A stretch of 64,000 bases of DNA from Halomonas sp. Y3 (GTDB lineage: Bacteria; Pseudomonadota; Gammaproteobacteria; Pseudomonadales; Halomonadaceae): assembly GCF_024137965.1 (NCBI RefSeq), contig NZ_CP099975.1:3162001-3226000 (forward strand). The letters run 5' to 3'. A program made the translations under genes and the position numbers. This document shows positions 62,851-64,000 of the stretch, piece by piece. The notes below the pieces were generated by a model. The model was not told the origin of the DNA. It worked only from the letters and a program-made list of their open reading frames with translations, and searched no databases. Every line of letters begins with the position of its first letter. The stretch's first letter is position 1.

Positions 62851-64000
62851 CTAGAAACGGTATTCCAACATGCCCTGAAGTGTTCTCCCGCGGGCCAACG
62901 CCACGTTTGCAAGATTCGTATCCCCCATCGCGACCAGATAAGCCTCGTCAGTCACGTTATCCATGGCTAGACTAAAAGTTAGAGCGTCGGTCATATGGTA
63001 GAAAGCATAGAGATCATAGACCTCATATTTTGGCCATACAGCCAGGGCATAATTGGTATAGTCACGATCTTCGTAGTCGACGCTATTGCCTTCGCTATAG
63101 CGCCACCGTCCTCCGATATCCAGCCGCCCATCTAGGAAGCGGAAGCCCAGTGTGGCCGAAGCGCGATCCGCGGGCATAAAGACGGCATTACCCATAGCAG
63201 CAGCACAATTGACGATGCTGTTTCGCTCAGGGTCATCAACCGTGACGTAGCCATTTTGACGTACAGTAACGACACGGCCACTACTAAGCGTACGCTCTTG
63301 CTCGAACACTTCGCCGCTGGGCTCCCTGCGGCTTGCACCGCCGAGATAATATGGGTGATAACAGAACTCGTTACTGCCCATCATCTGGGTATAGCTCAAA
63401 TCCGCGTAGGCGAATCCTGCATCATAATTTAGCTGATACTCCACGCCCTGGAAACGGGTGCTGTTCAGATTATTGACGTAGGCGGATTGGCCTAATGACG
63501 CCGAATGAAAAGCATATGGCAGGGTCACATTCGAGGCCATATAGGTGAAGTTATCAACTTTATTATCAAAATAGGCCACCTTCGCGGCGAAGCGATCGTT
63601 GCTGGTCAACAACCCACGCTTGATAATATTGAAGCCCGCCTCCCAGCTTTCCGAACGCTCTGGTTCCAAATAGGGATTGGGATACATTCTCTCAGAGCCG
63701 CCACCGTGTGGGCGGCCAGTCTGAAAGCTCTCGGTGACCGCAGGTGGTCGCCAACCCTTGCCATAACTGGTATAGAGCTGCAACCAGTCTACGCCAGGAT
63801 TAACACCAACCCCCAAAGTAGGGGAAAGCCGACCATCATTACGGTCCACATCATAAGTGACAGGCACCTGACGCACTTGCCCTTCCGGATCCCAACTCGG
63901 AGTGTTGTCAATATACTGGCGTACCGTCATGCCAGTTTGTCCCTTGAGGCGGTAATGGTCATAGCGCAAGCCACCCCAAATCGATAGCCAGTCACCATAC
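62851..64000 (-). CDS. hasR: HasR-like TonB-dependent haem receptor, C-terminal part
   Basis: Only the C-terminal 380 or so residues are in the window; the frame is open at the right edge (YGDWLSIWGGLRYDHYRLKG crosses the first TTG), so the true start lies outside. The beta-barrel reads SYGKGWRPPAVTESFQTGRPHGGG, then GFNIIKRGLLTSNDRFAAKVAYFDNKVDNFTYM and many alternating strands. The last residues are ARGRTLQGMLEYRF, ending in an aromatic as usual for outer-membrane barrels. It is upstream of hasA in the same direction, 85 bases away. It binds HasA-haem and passes haem in, using TonB. Confidence 0.88.
   Translation of the reverse strand, partial: YGDWLSIWGGLRYDHYRLKGQTGMTVRQYIDNTPSWDPEGQVRQVPVTYDVDRNDGRLSPTLGVGVNPGVDWLQLYTSYGKGWRPPAVTESFQTGRPHGGGSERMYPNPYLEPERSESWEAGFNIIKRGLLTSNDRFAAKVAYFDNKVDNFTYMASNVTLPYAFHSASLGQSAYVNNLNSTRFQGVEYQLNYDAGFAYADLSYTQMMGSNEFCYHPYYLGGASRREPSGEVFEQERTLSSGRVVTVRQNGYVTVDDPERNSIVNCAAAMGNAVFMPADRASATLGFRFLDGRLDIGGRWRYSEGNSVDYEDRDYTNYALAVWPKYEVYDLYAFYHMTDALTFSLAMDNVTDEAYLVAMGDTNLANVALARGRTLQGMLEYRF

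Overview
The window looks like chromosome of a GC-rich, metabolically versatile gammaproteobacterium. A moderate halophile of the Halomonas group is my best guess, from the mix of TRAP and sodium:solute symporters, the ttr, cyn and has operons and the codon usage. No rRNA, tRNA or CRISPR array was seen. All assignments come from reading the translated sequence; no database search was run.

Layout. 1-4.2 kb: tail of a MocR-like regulator, a region of repeats and inverted repeats, a TRAP transporter (dctPQM) and a small HTH protein. 4.2-7.9 kb: an exported protein of unknown function and an OmpR/histidine-kinase pair; the same 11-bp-period direct repeat lies before the exported protein and before the kinase. 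8-13.2 kb: a tetrathionate-reductase-like ttrBCA operon preceded by a perfect FNR/Anr box. 13.3-15 kb: ilvD.

15-24 kb: a cyanate locus. A sigma-54 activator (CynF-like) lies next to cyanase (cynS), a NrtABC-type transporter (cynABD) and three unexpected redox genes: an OsmC protein, an acyl-CoA-dehydrogenase-fold flavoprotein and a rubredoxin-reductase fusion. The whole unit sits behind a good -24/-12 promoter with two identical palindromic upstream sites. This is the strongest candidate for an undescribed pathway here.

24-41 kb: a small membrane protein, a higBA toxin-antitoxin pair, a TPP riboswitch driving a symporter plus tenA, a low-GC HNH nuclease gene, an AhpD-like protein, mmsA with a divergent LysR gene, a membrane diguanylate cyclase, katG, selO, and a sodium:solute symporter with a 42-residue partner protein.

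41-47.4 kb: a mobile-element pile-up. Two diverged IS4-family copies lie in tandem, the first carrying a group II intron at its very end, followed by an IS10-like element. All junctions share an 11-bp palindrome. 47.4-54.4 kb: a second TRAP transporter, a flavin reductase, and a decayed TctAB-type transporter next to a truncated IS3 element.

54.4-64 kb: a 5'-nucleotidase, a YbaN-like protein, a Fur-box-preceded siderophore-interacting reductase with cytochrome b561, and a haem acquisition operon in the order hasR-hasA-hasD-hasE-hasF (leftward; hasR runs off the window).
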